From contig CANFIE010000032.1 of assembly GCA_947446625.1 (NCBI GenBank), positions 1-17,445 of the forward strand: a stretch of DNA of 17,445 nt, written 5' to 3'. Of this stretch, positions 1 to 7,634 are shown piece after piece. Both the position numbers and the translations under genes were made by a program. The notes under the pieces were generated by a model, which saw only the letters and a program-made list of their open reading frames with translations, was not told where the DNA came from and made no database searches. This DNA is from Acetobacteraceae bacterium (GTDB lineage Bacteria > Pseudomonadota > Alphaproteobacteria > Acetobacterales > Acetobacteraceae). Every line of letters begins with the position of its first letter. Within the stretch, counting starts at the first letter, position 1.

Positions 1-1290
1 GCCCACGGCCACCTGCATGAGATCCACGACCAACTCGGTATGGCGAAGCACATCGCCAAGCATACCGCCCGCATCGAAGGCCCGCACCACGCGGCAGCGC
101 TGACCCAGCAGGCCATTACCGCCGCCATCAGCGGCCGGCCCCGGCCAGCGGTGCTGGAATGCGCCATGGATGTCTGGCCCCGCCAGGGCAACGCCACGCT
201 GCCCACCGCCGCCGCCACGCCAGACCCACTGGCGCTGGACGAAGCCGCGCTGGACCGCGCCTGCGCCCTGCTGGCCGGCGCGAAGAAGCCGCTCATCGTG
301 CTGGGCGGCGGTGCCATCGGCGCCGGCCAGGCCATCGCCCGCATCGCCGAGCATCTCCAGGCCCCGGTCACCAGCTATCGGCGGGGCAGGGGGGTGGTGC
401 CCAGCACGCATCCGCTGGCGGTGCCGGTCAGTGTCGGCCACCGGCTATGGGCGGAAGCCGATGTGGTGCTGGCCATTGGCACCAGGCTGTTCATGCAGCA
501 GGGTGGCTGGGGCGTGGATGCCAGCCTCAAGGTCGTCCGCATCGATATCGACGCCGCCGAGCCGGACCGTTTCCGCCCCGCCACCGTGCCCATGGTGGCC
601 GATGCCGTGGCCGCCGCCCCCGCGCTGCTGGAGCGCCTGCTGGCCACCCCCGCCCACCCCAGCCGCGCCGCCGAAGTGGCCGGCCACATGGCCTGGATGA
701 ACGCTGAACTCGCCAAGTTAGAACCGCAGATGGGCTTCCTCGGCGCCATGCGCGCCGCGCTGCCGGAGGACGGCATCTTCGTCGACGAGGTCACCCAGGT
801 CGGCTTCGTCTCCCGCCTCGGCTTTCCCGTCACGCGGGAACGCACTTTCCTCTCGCCCGGCTACCAGGACAATCTCGGCTGGGGCTACGGCACGGCGCTG
901 GGCGCGGCGGCGGTGCGGCCCGATGTGCCCGTGCTCAGCATCGCCGGTGATGGCGGCTTCCTGTACCAGATCGGCGAGCTCGCCACCGCGGTGCAGCACA
1001 AGCTGCCCGTGGTGGTGGTGGTGTTCGACAATGGCGCCTTCTTCAACGTCAAGCGCATCCAGACCCTGGCCTATGGCAACCGGCAGATCGCCTGCGACCT
1101 GCACAACCCTGACTTCGCCAAACTCGCAGAGACCTTCGGCATGGCCAGCTACCGCGTGACCGACGCCGCCCAGCTGGAACGCGCCGTGGGTGACGCCATC
1201 GCCCTGCGCGCCCCGGCGCTGGTGCATGTGAAATGCGGCGCCATGCCCAGCCCCTGGCATTTGCTGCAAATGCCAAGGGTGCGGGGGTAG
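1..1290 (+). CDS. ThDP-dependent acetolactate synthase-like enzyme, C-terminal part (5' end outside window)
   Basis: The frame is open from base 1 to a TAG at 1288-1290, giving 429 residues with no start inside the window. Residues 1-8 (AHGHLHEI) align with residues 113-120 of the complete paralogue at 10649-12277, so about 112 residues, including the catalytic-Glu domain, lie upstream. The visible part holds the central domain and the ThDP-pyrophosphate domain, with GDG at residues 316-318 and FDNGAF at 342-347, spaced as in the diphosphate/Mg site of this family. Members make or cleave bonds next to a keto group (acetolactate synthases, glyoxylate carboligase, 2-oxoacid decarboxylases, oxalyl-CoA decarboxylase). 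The substrate cannot be read from sequence, and no small regulatory subunit is adjacent, which argues against a biosynthetic IlvB. It converges on a Bug binding protein. Alanine codons are mostly GCC, unlike the paralogue, which prefers GCG. Confidence 0.88.
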   Translation, partial: AHGHLHEIHDQLGMAKHIAKHTARIEGPHHAAALTQQAITAAISGRPRPAVLECAMDVWPRQGNATLPTAAATPDPLALDEAALDRACALLAGAKKPLIVLGGGAIGAGQAIARIAEHLQAPVTSYRRGRGVVPSTHPLAVPVSVGHRLWAEADVVLAIGTRLFMQQGGWGVDASLKVVRIDIDAAEPDRFRPATVPMVADAVAAAPALLERLLATPAHPSRAAEVAGHMAWMNAELAKLEPQMGFLGAMRAALPEDGIFVDEVTQVGFVSRLGFPVTRERTFLSPGYQDNLGWGYGTALGAAAVRPDVPVLSIAGDGGFLYQIGELATAVQHKLPVVVVVFDNGAFFNVKRIQTLAYGNRQIACDLHNPDFAKLAETFGMASYRVTDAAQLERAVGDAIALRAPALVHVKCGAMPSPWHLLQMPRVRG

Positions 1291-1298
1291 CGCCTGAT

Positions 1299-1324
1299 CG
1301 TCTTCGGTGGAATCACCGAAGGCG
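1299..1324. terminator. Hairpin in the convergent gap, possible bidirectional terminator
   Basis: Arms 1299-1309 and 1314-1324 form an 11-bp stem with one T-G wobble around the loop GAAT (core CTTCGGTG / CACCGAAG). It lies between the converging stops of the ThDP enzyme (1290) and the Bug protein (1346), where a shared terminator is expected. No T-run follows directly on either strand. On the minus strand a T7 run precedes the stem instead, so classical intrinsic termination is uncertain. Confidence 0.5.
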
Positions 1325-1345
1325 TGAATCAGCCGCTCAAAAAAA

Positions 1346-2305
1346 TCAGTCCAGGCTGATCCCCCGCGACCGTACCACCGGCCCCCACAGCGCCACGTCG
1401 TCGCGCATCGCCTGGTCCAGCGCCTGCGGTCCCTGCGCCAGCACCCGCGTGGCCAGCGGCTTGAACCGCTCGGTCAGCCAGGGGTCGCCGCGCAACTCGG
1501 TCATCGCCTTGCTCAGCCCGGCCACGGCTTCCGGCGCCATGCCCGGCGGCCCCCACAGCCCATGAAAGGCATAGGCGATCAGGTTGGGGTAGTACTGCCG
1601 CATCACCGGCACGCCGGGCAGTTCCGGCTCCGGCTCGCGCCCCAGCACCGCCAGCGCCCGCACCCGCGCCTCCGGCCCGCGGGTCAGGGTTATCGCCAGC
1701 GCGGTCGGCTCAATCGCCAGCTGAATCTGCCCGGCAATCAGCTCATTCCGCGGCGTCACCCGGTGCGGCACGTGCAGCATCTCAATCCCGGCATCGCGCA
1801 TCAGCATCTCGCCGCACAAATGCGCAAAGCTGCCCGGCCCGCTGGTGCCCCAGGCAATGCTGCCGGGGCTGCGCTTGGCCAGCGCCACGAATTCTGGAAT
1901 ATCCCGCGCCGGCAAATCCGCGGGCACCAGCATCACAAATGGCGTGTCGCTCACCAGCGCAATCCGCGTGAACCGGTCCGGCTCATAGGGCAGCCGGCGG
2001 AACAGCAGCTTGTTCAGCGTCATCAACTGGTTGTAGCCAAACAGCACGGTGTAGCCATCGGGCTGGGCGTTGAACACCGCCTCGGTGCCAATGATGCCCG
2101 AGGCTCCCGGCTTGTTCTCCACAATCACCGGCTGGCCCAGCTTCTCGGCCAGGCGCTGGGCCAATATGCGGCACAAAATATCCGGGTTGCCACCGGGGCT
2201 GCCCGGAGTCAGCAGGCGCAGCGGTTTGTCGGGCCAGCCGGCGGCGCGGGCCGGCGCGGCAACAAAGGGCAGCAACAGGCCAGCGGCCAGGCTACGGCGA
2301 CGCAT
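1346..2305 (-). CDS. Bug/TctC family tricarboxylate-transporter-type periplasmic binding protein
   Basis: A 319-residue protein of normal family length. It begins with an arginine-rich, Tat-like signal (MRRRSLAAGLLLP), with likely cleavage after ARA near residue 21. The family pattern WPDKPLRLLTPGSPGGNPD follows, then LGQPVIVENKPGASG and PDGYTVLFG. Members bind carboxylates or other small acids in the periplasm for tripartite (TctABC-type) uptake or sensing; no TctA or TctB gene is in the window. The ATG at 2305 is chosen because AGGGAGG (2313-2319 on this strand) sits 7 bases upstream; the TTG two codons earlier would be too close to it. The usual PY(K/R)G ligand-loop segment reads PHRVTPRNELIAGQ, a divergent form. 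It is the last gene of a three-gene operon with the VOC protein (61-base gap) and the aminotransferase, which suggests that its ligand feeds those enzymes. Confidence 0.9.
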   Translation of the reverse strand: MRRRSLAAGLLLPFVAAPARAAGWPDKPLRLLTPGSPGGNPDILCRILAQRLAEKLGQPVIVENKPGASGIIGTEAVFNAQPDGYTVLFGYNQLMTLNKLLFRRLPYEPDRFTRIALVSDTPFVMLVPADLPARDIPEFVALAKRSPGSIAWGTSGPGSFAHLCGEMLMRDAGIEMLHVPHRVTPRNELIAGQIQLAIEPTALAITLTRGPEARVRALAVLGREPEPELPGVPVMRQYYPNLIAYAFHGLWGPPGMAPEAVAGLSKAMTELRGDPWLTERFKPLATRVLAQGPQALDQAMRDDVALWGPVVRSRGISLD

Positions 2306-2366
2306 GGGCAAACCTCCCTGAACGCCACCTCTATGGGCGGCTGCCAGAAACGCTAACCCGGCAACC

Positions 2367-2921
2367 CTAGCGCCGCAAACTGGTATCCTGCCCCAGCGGC
2401 GCTTCGGCTATCGCTTCCTCCAGCGTCTTCGCCGGGCGCCACTGCTCGGCCGGGCGCAGCGCGCCGTCAAAGCCAATCTGGTCCAGGCCCCAATACAGCT
2501 CCAAATGGTGGCCATCGGGGTCCAGGAACTCCACCGCCACCTGGCATCCCGCCCGGCGCCGGCCCTCGAACACAATGGTCACGCCGTGCTGGCGCAGATG
2601 GTCGCGGGCATCCACCACCTCCTGCAAGGTCGCCAGCTCAAACGCTGTGTGATGCGTGCCGCGCCGCATGCCGGGCTTCTGCCCATCGCCCACCAGCGCC
2701 ACCGAATGATGGTCCGGCCCAAACCGCAGGAACACCATGCCGCCGGCCATCATGCTCTCGTCATACACATCCGAAAGCTGGAACCCCAGCACCTGGGTGT
2801 ACCACCGCACCGAGGCCGCCAGGTCACTCACGTAGAACACCGTGTGACCCAGCTTCTGCACCCGGAAGGGAATGCCCTTCGGCGGCTGCATCGCGGCAAT
2901 GGCGGGTTTGTCCACCGCCAT
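2367..2921 (-). CDS. VOC superfamily metalloenzyme (glyoxalase / extradiol dioxygenase-like)
   Basis: A 184-residue vicinal-oxygen-chelate protein. KLGHTVFYVSDL (residues 23-34) opens the first beta-alpha-beta module, THHTAFEL (89-96) the second, and LDPDGHHLELYWGLD (133-147) closes it. His26, His90 or His91, and Glu141 are the expected 2-His/1-Glu metal ligands of extradiol dioxygenases and related VOC enzymes. The DPDGHHLELY ending resembles catechol 2,3-dioxygenase-type proteins, but the single-domain size also fits a lyase, isomerase or glyoxalase. The C-terminal 40 residues look like an extra tail. The start codon overlaps the aminotransferase stop by one base (TAATG), so the two are probably translationally coupled. 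Family assignment is secure; the reaction is unknown. Confidence 0.88.
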   Translation of the reverse strand: MAVDKPAIAAMQPPKGIPFRVQKLGHTVFYVSDLAASVRWYTQVLGFQLSDVYDESMMAGGMVFLRFGPDHHSVALVGDGQKPGMRRGTHHTAFELATLQEVVDARDHLRQHGVTIVFEGRRRAGCQVAVEFLDPDGHHLELYWGLDQIGFDGALRPAEQWRPAKTLEEAIAEAPLGQDTSLRR

Positions 2922-4294
2922 TACAGCTCGGCCTCCTGCTTCAGCGCCCGAATCGCCTGGCGCCAGCTCTCGGTCGCCTCGGCAATCTCCTCCGGCCCAT
3001 GCACGGATGAAAGGATCGCCCCACGCGCGCCCTTCGGGTCAATCCCCGCCGTCACCAGCGCCAGGTACAGCTTCTTCATCAACTCGCCGCGCGGCTCGCC
3101 CGCCATCAGCGCCGCCTGCTGGCCTTCCGGCGTCCAGCGCAGCGGGTCCACCGCCATGCCCTGCGGGTTGGTGAAAAAATGGATCACGCTGTGCTCGCCA
3201 TACACCGCCCAGGGCACGCCTTCCTCGGCCAGTACTTCGTTGAAGCGCTGCTTCATCACCTGCGCCGCCGCCGTGGCCCGGGCGCAGAAATCGCCATCCC
3301 GGATCATCCGCAACGTCTCAATCCCCGCCGCCGCTGAAACCGGGTTGGCGTTGTACGTCCCCTGGTGCTTCACCTTCTCGCGCTTCTTCTCGGCCGAGAC
3401 ATCAAAGTCCAGCCACTCGATGATATCGCGCCGCCCGGCCACCGCCCCGCCCGGCAACCCACCAGCCAGAATTTTTGCGAGTGTGCACAAATCCGGCGTC
3501 ACCCCGCTTTCCGCCTGCGCGCCGCCGGCGGAAACGCGAAACCCCGTCACCACCTCATCAAAAATCAGCAGCACGCCATGCGCCGTGCAGGCCGCCCGCA
3601 GCGCCGCCAGAAACCCCGGCGTGGTCGGAATCATCCCGGTCGAAGCCCCGGTCGGCTCCAAAATAATCGCGGCAATATCGCGGTCCGCCGCAAAGCACGC
3701 CTTCACCGCCTCGATGTCATTCGGCGGCAGCAGCACCACCTCGGCCGCCACTTCCGGCAACACACCCGGAGACGCCGTGCCGTCAAAGTGGTTGTCCACG
3801 CCAAAGGCCATGTGGTCGTGCCAGCCATGGAAGTGGCGCAGAAACCGCACCACCTTGCGCTTGCCGGTAAAGGCCCGCGCCAGGCGCAGCGCCATATGCG
3901 TGGCCTCGGTGCCGCTGCTGGTAAAGCGCACCCGTTCCGCGCAGGGCACCAGGGCCTGCACCAGCCCGGCCCATTCCACTTCCAGCGCGTGGCAACTGCC
4001 GTATTGCGTGCCCTGCATCAACTGCCGGCTCGCCGCTTCCATCACCGTCGGTGGGCAATGCCCCATCAGGTGGCTGCCATGGCCGCCGTAGAAATCCACC
4101 ATCATGTTGCCATCCACATCCCATTTGCGCGGGCCGGCGGCGCGGGCGGTGTAGATGGGGTAGGGGTCGGTGTAGCGGCTGTCATGCGCAATGCCGCTGG
4201 GCAGCACCTCGCTGGCCTTGGCATGCAGCGCCGCCGAGCCAGGGGTCTTCGCCACATAAGCGGCAACGATGGGGGAATTGGTCGGGCTCAACAT
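2921..4294 (-). CDS. Class III PLP aminotransferase, glutamate-1-semialdehyde aminomutase-like
   Basis: A 457-residue fold-type I PLP enzyme. FTSSGTEAT (residues 124-132) is the phosphate-binding turn, FDEVVTGFR (245-253) carries the Asp that pairs with the pyridine nitrogen, and LAKILAGGLPGGA (272-284) carries the Schiff-base Lys274. HQGTYNANPVSAAAG (310-324) is the typical C-terminal-half motif. The sequence resembles the HemL branch, but the setting (an operon with a VOC enzyme and a Bug receptor) argues for a catabolic aminotransferase or aminomutase acting on an amino or keto acid rather than haem synthesis. The start is taken at the ATG at 4294 because family similarity begins there; the open frame continues upstream only as antisense of the hydratase gene. 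No strong ribosome-binding site is visible. It is divergent from the hydratase/CoA-transferase pair, across a 135-base gap. Confidence 0.9.
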   Translation of the reverse strand: MLSPTNSPIVAAYVAKTPGSAALHAKASEVLPSGIAHDSRYTDPYPIYTARAAGPRKWDVDGNMMVDFYGGHGSHLMGHCPPTVMEAASRQLMQGTQYGSCHALEVEWAGLVQALVPCAERVRFTSSGTEATHMALRLARAFTGKRKVVRFLRHFHGWHDHMAFGVDNHFDGTASPGVLPEVAAEVVLLPPNDIEAVKACFAADRDIAAIILEPTGASTGMIPTTPGFLAALRAACTAHGVLLIFDEVVTGFRVSAGGAQAESGVTPDLCTLAKILAGGLPGGAVAGRRDIIEWLDFDVSAEKKREKVKHQGTYNANPVSAAAGIETLRMIRDGDFCARATAAAQVMKQRFNEVLAEEGVPWAVYGEHSVIHFFTNPQGMAVDPLRWTPEGQQAALMAGEPRGELMKKLYLALVTAGIDPKGARGAILSSVHGPEEIAEATESWRQAIRALKQEAEL

Positions 4295-4390
4295 TGGGGC
4301 GCGGCAACCTTGTTCTGCACTGCGGTAGCCTAGGGCCAGCACGCGGCATTGCGCCAGGGGGCCTCGGCACCGATTGACGCCGCCCGCCAG

Positions 4391-4414
4391 CCCCGGCAAT
4401 CCCAGGCGCCGGGG
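4391..4414 (+). promoter_or_regulatory. 5' leader hairpin touching the ribosome-binding site of the hydratase gene
   Basis: CCCCGGC (4391-4397) pairs perfectly with GCCGGGG (4408-4414) around a 10-base loop. The right arm ends inside the purine-rich stretch GGGGATGAGG (4411-4420) that serves as ribosome-binding site for the start at 4430. The stem could modulate access to that site. No ligand-binding aptamer is recognisable. Confidence 0.35.
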
Positions 4415-4429
4415 ATGAGGATGCCAAGC

Positions 4430-5254
4430 ATGATGCAGGACTGGATCGGACGCAGCGAAACGGTGGAGGACGAGGCCAGCCTGGGGCTGATGCGCCGCCT
4501 GGCGGCCCTGCTCGACCAAGACCCGGCCGCCCTGCAGCGCGGCGCCCCCATGCCCGCCGGCTGGCATGCCGCGCTGTTCTGGCCGGTGGCGCGCCAATCC
4601 GCCCTGGGGCCGGATGGCCACCCGGAAAAGGGTGACTTCATGCCCCCCATTCCGCTGCCGCGCCGCATGTTCGCCGGCCGCCGCACCTTCTTCAACGCGC
4701 CCATCGCCATTGGGGCAGAGGTTGCCCGCACCAGCACCATCGCCGCCATCACCCCCAAGCAGGGCAAGTCCGGCGCCATGGTCTTCGTCACCATCCGGCA
4801 CGAGATTGCCGGCGGCGCCGTGGTGGAGGAGCAGGACCTGGTTTACCGCGAGGCCGCCACCCCCGGCGCCACGCCCCCCGCGCCACCGCCCTTCACCCTG
4901 CCGGCAGGCGCGCATGTCGAGAGCTTCACCCCCACCACCACGCTGTTGTTCCGCTATTCGGCGGTTACCTATAACGGCCACCGCATCCACTACGACGCTG
5001 ACTACGCCCGCAGCGAGGAAGGCTACCCCGCGCTGGTGGTCAATGGTGGCGTCTCCACCATTCTGTTGACCCAACTGGCCAAGCGCAGGCTGCCCGGCCC
5101 CATCACCAGCATCACCTCCCGCGCTGGCCGGCCTCTTTTCGTCGGCCGGCAGGCCACGCTGGCCTGCCATGCCGCAACCCCAACTTCCCTCAATCTCTGG
5201 GCGCTGGACGATGCCGGCCGCATCGCCTTTGAAGCCGTGGCGGAGTGCGCCTGA
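4430..5254 (+). CDS. MaoC/FAS1-like hydratase, mesaconyl-C4-CoA (3-methylfumaryl-CoA) hydratase-like
   Basis: 274 residues, the usual length of the two-hotdog FAS1-like dehydratase / HTD2 / Meh group. The N-terminal hotdog spans about residues 1-140, including the family stretch MPPIPLPRRMFAGRR (71-85). The C-terminal hotdog carries YNGHRIHYDADYA (181-193), the position of the hydratase active-site motif. Characterised relatives hydrate 2-enoyl-CoA esters, notably mesaconyl-C4-CoA to citramalyl-CoA. The ATG at 4430 is preferred because GGATGAGG ends 9 bases before it; ATGs at 4421 and 4433 are close alternatives. The stop overlaps the start of the CoA-transferase gene (TGATG), so the two probably act on the same CoA ester. 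This pairing recalls the meh-mct genes of the 3-hydroxypropionate bicycle, but the exact substrate is inference. Confidence 0.85.
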   Translation: MMQDWIGRSETVEDEASLGLMRRLAALLDQDPAALQRGAPMPAGWHAALFWPVARQSALGPDGHPEKGDFMPPIPLPRRMFAGRRTFFNAPIAIGAEVARTSTIAAITPKQGKSGAMVFVTIRHEIAGGAVVEEQDLVYREAATPGATPPAPPPFTLPAGAHVESFTPTTTLLFRYSAVTYNGHRIHYDADYARSEEGYPALVVNGGVSTILLTQLAKRRLPGPITSITSRAGRPLFVGRQATLACHAATPTSLNLWALDDAGRIAFEAVAECA

Positions 5255-6459
5255 TGCGTAAAGGACCGCTTGAAGGCGTGAAGGTGCTCGACCTCACCGC
5301 CGTTGTCGTGGGCCCCACCTGCACCCTCACCTTGGCCGAACAGGGCGCCCAGGTGGTGAAGCTGGAACAGCCCCCCGCCGGAGACCTGTTGCGTAAGCTC
5401 GGCGGGCCGTCGCGTTCGCCCGACATGTCGCCCAAATTCGTCCACTTCAATCGCGGCAAGCAATCCATCGCGGTTGATCTCAAGACCGCCGAAGGCAAGG
5501 CCGTGCTGCTGCGCCTGGCCGAGCAGGCCGATGTGCTCGTCACCAACATGCGCGGCGGCGCGCTGAAGCGCCTGGGCATCACCTGGGAAGCGCTGGCACC
5601 GAAGAACCCGCGTTTGGTGTTCTGCGTCATCGCCGGCTTCGGCAGCAAGGGCCGCTACCACGACAGCCCGGCCTACGACACCATCATCCAGGGCATGTCC
5701 GGCTTTGCCGACGCGCTCGGCCGCGTGACGGGTGAACCGCGCTACGCCCCCTTCGTGCTCTGCGACCACATCACCGGCATCATCGCCAGCCAGGCCATCA
5801 CGGCGGCGCTGTATGAGCGCGCGCAGACCGGCGCCGGCCAGCCGCTGGAAGTGCCGATGTTCGAGAGCATGGCGCATTTCGTCCTCACCGAGCACATGTT
5901 CAAACGTACGTTTGATAGCGCCGGCCCCACCGGCGACCCCCGGGTGATGAACCCCGACGCCAAGCCAATTCCCACCAAGGATGGCTACCTGGCCCTCTCC
6001 GCCAATACCGACGCCCAGGCCTTCGCGTTTTTCGACGCCATTGGCCGGCCCGAGTTGCGCGACGACCCTCGCTTCAACAGCGTGGTGGCGCGGTTCCGCA
6101 ATGTGGATGCCTATTTCGCGCTGCGCGCCGAAGCCCTGCGCGCGAAAACCACCGCCGAATGGGTGGTGATTTTCCGCAAGGCCGAGGTGCCGGCCATGCC
6201 GTTCAACACCATCGAGCAATTGCTCGACGACCCGCACCTATGGGAAGCCGGCTTCCTGCGGCGCGAAAACCACCCCACCGAAGGCCCGATGGTCGGCCTC
6301 TCGCGCCCCGTTACCTTCGGCACCGCGGCGCGAGACGAGTTGCCCCTGGCCCCGCGCATGGGCGCCGATGCCCGCGCCGTGCTGGCCAATGCCGGCTATT
6401 CTGAGGCCGAGATCGACACGTTGCTGGGCAATGGCGCGGTGATGCGCCCGCCGGTGTAG
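5254..6459 (+). CDS. Class III (CaiB/BaiF) CoA-transferase
   Basis: A 401-residue family III CoA-transferase of typical length. Visible signatures are GVKVLDLTAVVVGP (residues 8-21), GAQVVKLEQPPAGD (31-44), the RGKQSIAVDLK stretch (67-77), and LCDHITGIIASQAITAAL with Asp171, which corresponds to the catalytic Asp169 of formyl-CoA transferase (it forms the mixed anhydride with the acyl group). The ATG at 5254 is chosen: it overlaps the upstream TGA as TGATG, and GGCGGAG (5239-5245) is suitably placed before it; a GTG three codons earlier would start inside that ribosome-binding site. Coupling to the hydratase suggests that it makes, or moves the CoA on, the hydratase substrate (for example an unsaturated dicarboxylate). 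Formate, carnitine and mesaconate CoA-transferases belong to this same family, so substrate is open. Confidence 0.92.
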   Translation: MRKGPLEGVKVLDLTAVVVGPTCTLTLAEQGAQVVKLEQPPAGDLLRKLGGPSRSPDMSPKFVHFNRGKQSIAVDLKTAEGKAVLLRLAEQADVLVTNMRGGALKRLGITWEALAPKNPRLVFCVIAGFGSKGRYHDSPAYDTIIQGMSGFADALGRVTGEPRYAPFVLCDHITGIIASQAITAALYERAQTGAGQPLEVPMFESMAHFVLTEHMFKRTFDSAGPTGDPRVMNPDAKPIPTKDGYLALSANTDAQAFAFFDAIGRPELRDDPRFNSVVARFRNVDAYFALRAEALRAKTTAEWVVIFRKAEVPAMPFNTIEQLLDDPHLWEAGFLRRENHPTEGPMVGLSRPVTFGTAARDELPLAPRMGADARAVLANAGYSEAEIDTLLGNGAVMRPPV

Positions 6460-6555
6460 CCAAAGGCGGTAGTCACCCCCAATGGCCCCTGCACAGCGCG
6501 CTGACCGGGGCCCAACGCCCAAAGCGACTGGGGGCTTGTGGCGGAGGATAGCCGC

Positions 6556-6587
6556 GGCGCCGGGGGCGTTTCAACAACCCCGGCGCC
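6556..6587. terminator. Strong GC hairpin in the convergent gap
   Basis: GGCGCCGGGG (6556-6565) pairs perfectly over 10 bp with CCCCGGCGCC (6578-6587), with a 12-base loop. It lies in the 135-base gap between the convergent stops of the CoA-transferase (6459) and the second Bug protein (6595), so it may end both transcripts. No U-tract follows on either strand. The gap also coincides with the strand-composition switch reported in the findings. Confidence 0.45.
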
Positions 6588-6594
6588 CAGTCCG

Positions 6595-7554
6595 CTACTC
6601 CGGCGTAATCCCGGCGGCGCGTGCCACTTCCTGCCATTGCGGCACCTCGGCGCGCAGCCGGGCGGCCAGGGTGGCGGGGTCGCTCAGCAGCAGGCTGGCG
6701 CCCAGCGCGGCCATGCGCTTGGCCAACTCGCCCTCGGGGGCGCGCAGCGGCGCCATGGCGGCGCCCATCTGGGCGATGACAGCGGGCGGCGTGGCCCGGG
6801 CGGCGAACAGCCCAATCCAGAACGGCACGGCATAGCCCGATACCTGCTCGGCTACGGCGGGCACATCCGGCAGCAGCCCGATGCGGCGCGGCAGGGTAAC
6901 CGCCAGCGCCCGCAGCGTGCCGGCGCGGATATGCTCCAGCACAATCGAGACATCGCCGATCACCAGGTCCACATCCCCGGCCAGCAGCGCATTCACCGCC
7001 AGGCTGGCGCCCCGATAGGGCACGTGCAGCAGCGGCGCCCCGGCCTTCAGCCCCAGCAATTCCCCGGCGAAATGGGTGGAGGAGCCAATGCCCGAAGTGG
7101 CGAAGCTCACCTTGCCCGGATTGGCCCGTGCCCGCGCCAGCAGGCCGGCGAGGTCGGCGATGCCGCCCTGGCTGCGGGTGGTGATGGCCAGCGGCGATTC
7201 CGAGACGAGGGAGACGGCGGGCAGGTCGGTGAATGGGTCGAAGCCCGGGTCTCGGCGCATGGCCGGCAGGGTGGCGATGGCCGAGGAGGTGATGAGGAAG
7301 GTATGGCCATCCTGCGCCTGGGCCACATGCTGCATGCCCAGCGCGCCGCCGGCACCGGCCCGGCTTTCCAGGATGAAGGGCTGGCCCAGCTTCTGCGTCA
7401 GGTATTCGCAGATGAAGCGGGCCGGCATGTCCTGCGGGCCGCCGGGGGCGAAGGGGGAGACGAAGCGCACCGGCCGGTTGGGCCAGGCGGCGGGCTGGGC
7501 CACAGCGGGGCTGGCCAGAAGCCCGGCCAAGGCCAGGCGGCGGGTGATGAGCAT
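6595..7554 (-). CDS. Bug/TctC family periplasmic binding protein (second copy)
   Basis: 319 residues. A signal peptide (MLITRRLALAGLLASPAVAQ) has probable cleavage after AVA or AQP near residue 20. The family pattern WPNRPVRFVSPFAPGGPQD follows, then LGQPFILESRAGAGG, QDGHTFLI, ATSGIGSSTHFAGELL and the canonical ligand loop LHVPYRGASLAVNALLAGDVDL. It ends with the family's RAEVPQWQEVARAAGI helix. It binds a small acid in the periplasm; no TctA/B partner is visible. GGGAGG (7561-7566, this strand) lies 6 bases before the ATG and fixes the start. It follows the cytochrome c gene by 80 bases on the same strand, with a hairpin between them. Confidence 0.92.
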   Translation of the reverse strand: MLITRRLALAGLLASPAVAQPAAWPNRPVRFVSPFAPGGPQDMPARFICEYLTQKLGQPFILESRAGAGGALGMQHVAQAQDGHTFLITSSAIATLPAMRRDPGFDPFTDLPAVSLVSESPLAITTRSQGGIADLAGLLARARANPGKVSFATSGIGSSTHFAGELLGLKAGAPLLHVPYRGASLAVNALLAGDVDLVIGDVSIVLEHIRAGTLRALAVTLPRRIGLLPDVPAVAEQVSGYAVPFWIGLFAARATPPAVIAQMGAAMAPLRAPEGELAKRMAALGASLLLSDPATLAARLRAEVPQWQEVARAAGITPE

Positions 7555-7589
7555 GCGGTCCCTCCCATGGGTGGGGCCGGTTGCGGCCG

Positions 7590-7615
7590 CGCCCCTTGCC
7601 GTACAGCAAAGGGCG
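7590..7615 (-). repeat. Intercistronic hairpin between cytochrome c and Bug genes
   Basis: Arms 7590-7599 and 7606-7615 pair over nine of ten positions (TTGC/GCAA next to the 6-base loop, then a C/A mismatch, then CGCCC/GGGCG). It lies 20 bases after the cytochrome c stop and upstream of the Bug ribosome-binding site. With no U-run it may be a weak terminator or an RNA-stability element separating expression of the two genes. Confidence 0.35.
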
Positions 7616-7634
7616 GGCCGCGGGTTTTGGCAAC

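Noticed and set aside
2505..4091. A 528-residue plus-strand frame opposite the VOC and aminotransferase genes
   Set aside because: It has no recognisable domain and is antisense to two well-supported genes.
2921..4294. hemL (glutamate-1-semialdehyde aminomutase of haem synthesis)
   Set aside because: Similarity is at family level only, and the operon partners are catabolic; the symbol would be misleading.
4295..4429. A sigma-54 promoter for the aminotransferase (TGGC followed by GC 10 bases on)
   Set aside because: The -12 element does not match TTGCW and the -24 element is only partial; nothing better than chance in this GC-rich gap.
2921..5170. A 749-residue minus-strand frame extending the aminotransferase upstream
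   Set aside because: The extra 292 residues are antisense to the hydratase gene and show no family similarity; the aminotransferase begins at 4294.
6460..6594. Replication origin at the skew switch
   Set aside because: The gap has no TTATCCACA-like boxes, no AT-rich unwinding element and no dnaA, parAB or repA neighbour.
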